From a virus: a DNA stretch of 64,000 nucleotides. This document shows, in pieces, positions 63,848-64,000 of this stretch. A model generated the notes under the pieces. The model was not told the origin of the DNA. It saw only the letters and a list, made by a program, of their open reading frames with translations, and did not search any database. Location: IMG/VR virus record IMGVR_UViG_3300021437_000010, positions 1 through 64,000 of that record. One strand, 5' to 3'. Made by a program: the position numbers and the translations under genes. Each line of letters starts with the position of its first letter. Position 1 is the first letter of the stretch.

Positions 63848-64000
63848 TTAGTGAATGACTATAGACTTCCAATTCGTTGCAATCTCAGTTTGTGCTTCTT
63901 TTAGTGGCATCTTACCACTGCACACCTGAGCATGCAGAAAATTCTCAATTTGATCTTTTATATGTGCATTGTATGGTCCCGCGTATAGTTCAGGCCATAG
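63848..64000 (-). CDS. C-terminus of an extracellular solute-binding protein (partial)
   Basis: The last 50 residues are in the window (LWPELYAGPYNAHIKDQIENF...CSGKMPLKEAQTEIATNWKSIVIH). The helix pair with GK-x-x-x-x-EA-x-x-x-I-x-x-x-W is typical of ABC sugar-binding proteins. The C1 peptidase gene follows after a 9-nt gap with its own AAGGAGG. The start is beyond the right edge. Confidence 0.55.
   Translation of the reverse strand, partial: LWPELYAGPYNAHIKDQIENFLHAQVCSGKMPLKEAQTEIATNWKSIVIH

Noticed and set aside
1-64000. Phage structural or packaging genes
   Set aside because: No capsid, portal, tail or large terminase pattern was seen; the GGKRPGAGR protein at 61354 is too short to be counted as a terminase small subunit.

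Overview
The window reads as part of a large extrachromosomal element (a phage, phage-plasmid or giant plasmid) from a bacterium, most likely Chloroflexota of the Ktedonobacteria type. The host guess is inference from gene families (TnpB insertion sequence with a ribbon-helix-helix partner, a papain-like C1 peptidase, a solute-binding-protein fragment) and moderate G+C, not from a marker gene. About 110 mostly short, tightly packed genes lie in long same-strand runs, many joined by ATGA or TAATG overlaps. No capsid, tail, terminase large subunit, integrase or ribosomal gene is visible, so virus and plasmid cannot be separated from this window.

Layout. 1-5.3 kb: a degenerate tRNA-like sequence, a GIY-YIG nuclease gene bounded by palindromes, a Rha-type regulator, and a Ro60 (rsr) gene preceded by a YrlA-type Y RNA whose tRNA-like module is permuted; three near-identical promoters behind it look like tandem small-RNA units. 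5.3-8.7 kb (minus): small genes, a Rad52-type annealing protein and a SWIM zinc-finger protein. 8.7-12.6 kb (plus): divergent control region, Rep_O-HNH fusion, GIY-YIG protein, small membrane proteins. 12.6-27.3 kb (minus): HAD phosphatase, a predicted AcrIII-1-like ring nuclease (15210-15554), a ParA plus RHH-protein partition module with repeated TGCATGC sites, a ParM-like actin plus RHH partner, an FtsK-like ATPase, a GIY-YIG/NUMOD3/AP2 endonuclease and many zinc-ribbon micro-genes. 27.4-34.8 kb (plus): RepA-type helicase ATPase, a TGCCA/TGGCA repeat cluster, Toprim primase, DUF3102 and HNH proteins. 35-42.4 kb (mostly minus): DUF3820 protein, second divergent control region, ParB-domain/DNA-methylase fusion, YopX remnant. 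42.6-44.2 kb: TnpB element that has cut a BRO gene. 45-51.6 kb (plus): a strongly coupled operon with RusA, two stand-alone LuxR-type HTH proteins, a HicB-like protein and an RNase AS-like exonuclease. 51.6-60 kb (plus): PD-(D/E)xK nuclease, a replication initiator carrying five 17-bp iterons inside its gene, DnaB, an HNH protein with a DnaG-like tail, a DUF488-ASCH-zinc fusion, dCTP deaminase, DUF3310 protein and ThyX. 60-64 kb: small regulators, an ORF6N regulator, then on the minus strand a C1 peptidase and the end of a solute-binding protein.

How it works together. The element encodes its own replication (initiator with iterons, DnaB, RepA-like helicase, Toprim primase), recombination (Rad52, RusA), thymidylate and deoxynucleotide supply (ThyX, dCTP deaminase), two partition systems, DNA methylation and probable counter-defence. 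RNA-based features stand out: the Rsr/Y RNA pair with a nearby DEDD exoribonuclease, and a covarying structured leader shared by two antirepressor-like genes about 60 kb apart in opposite orientation.
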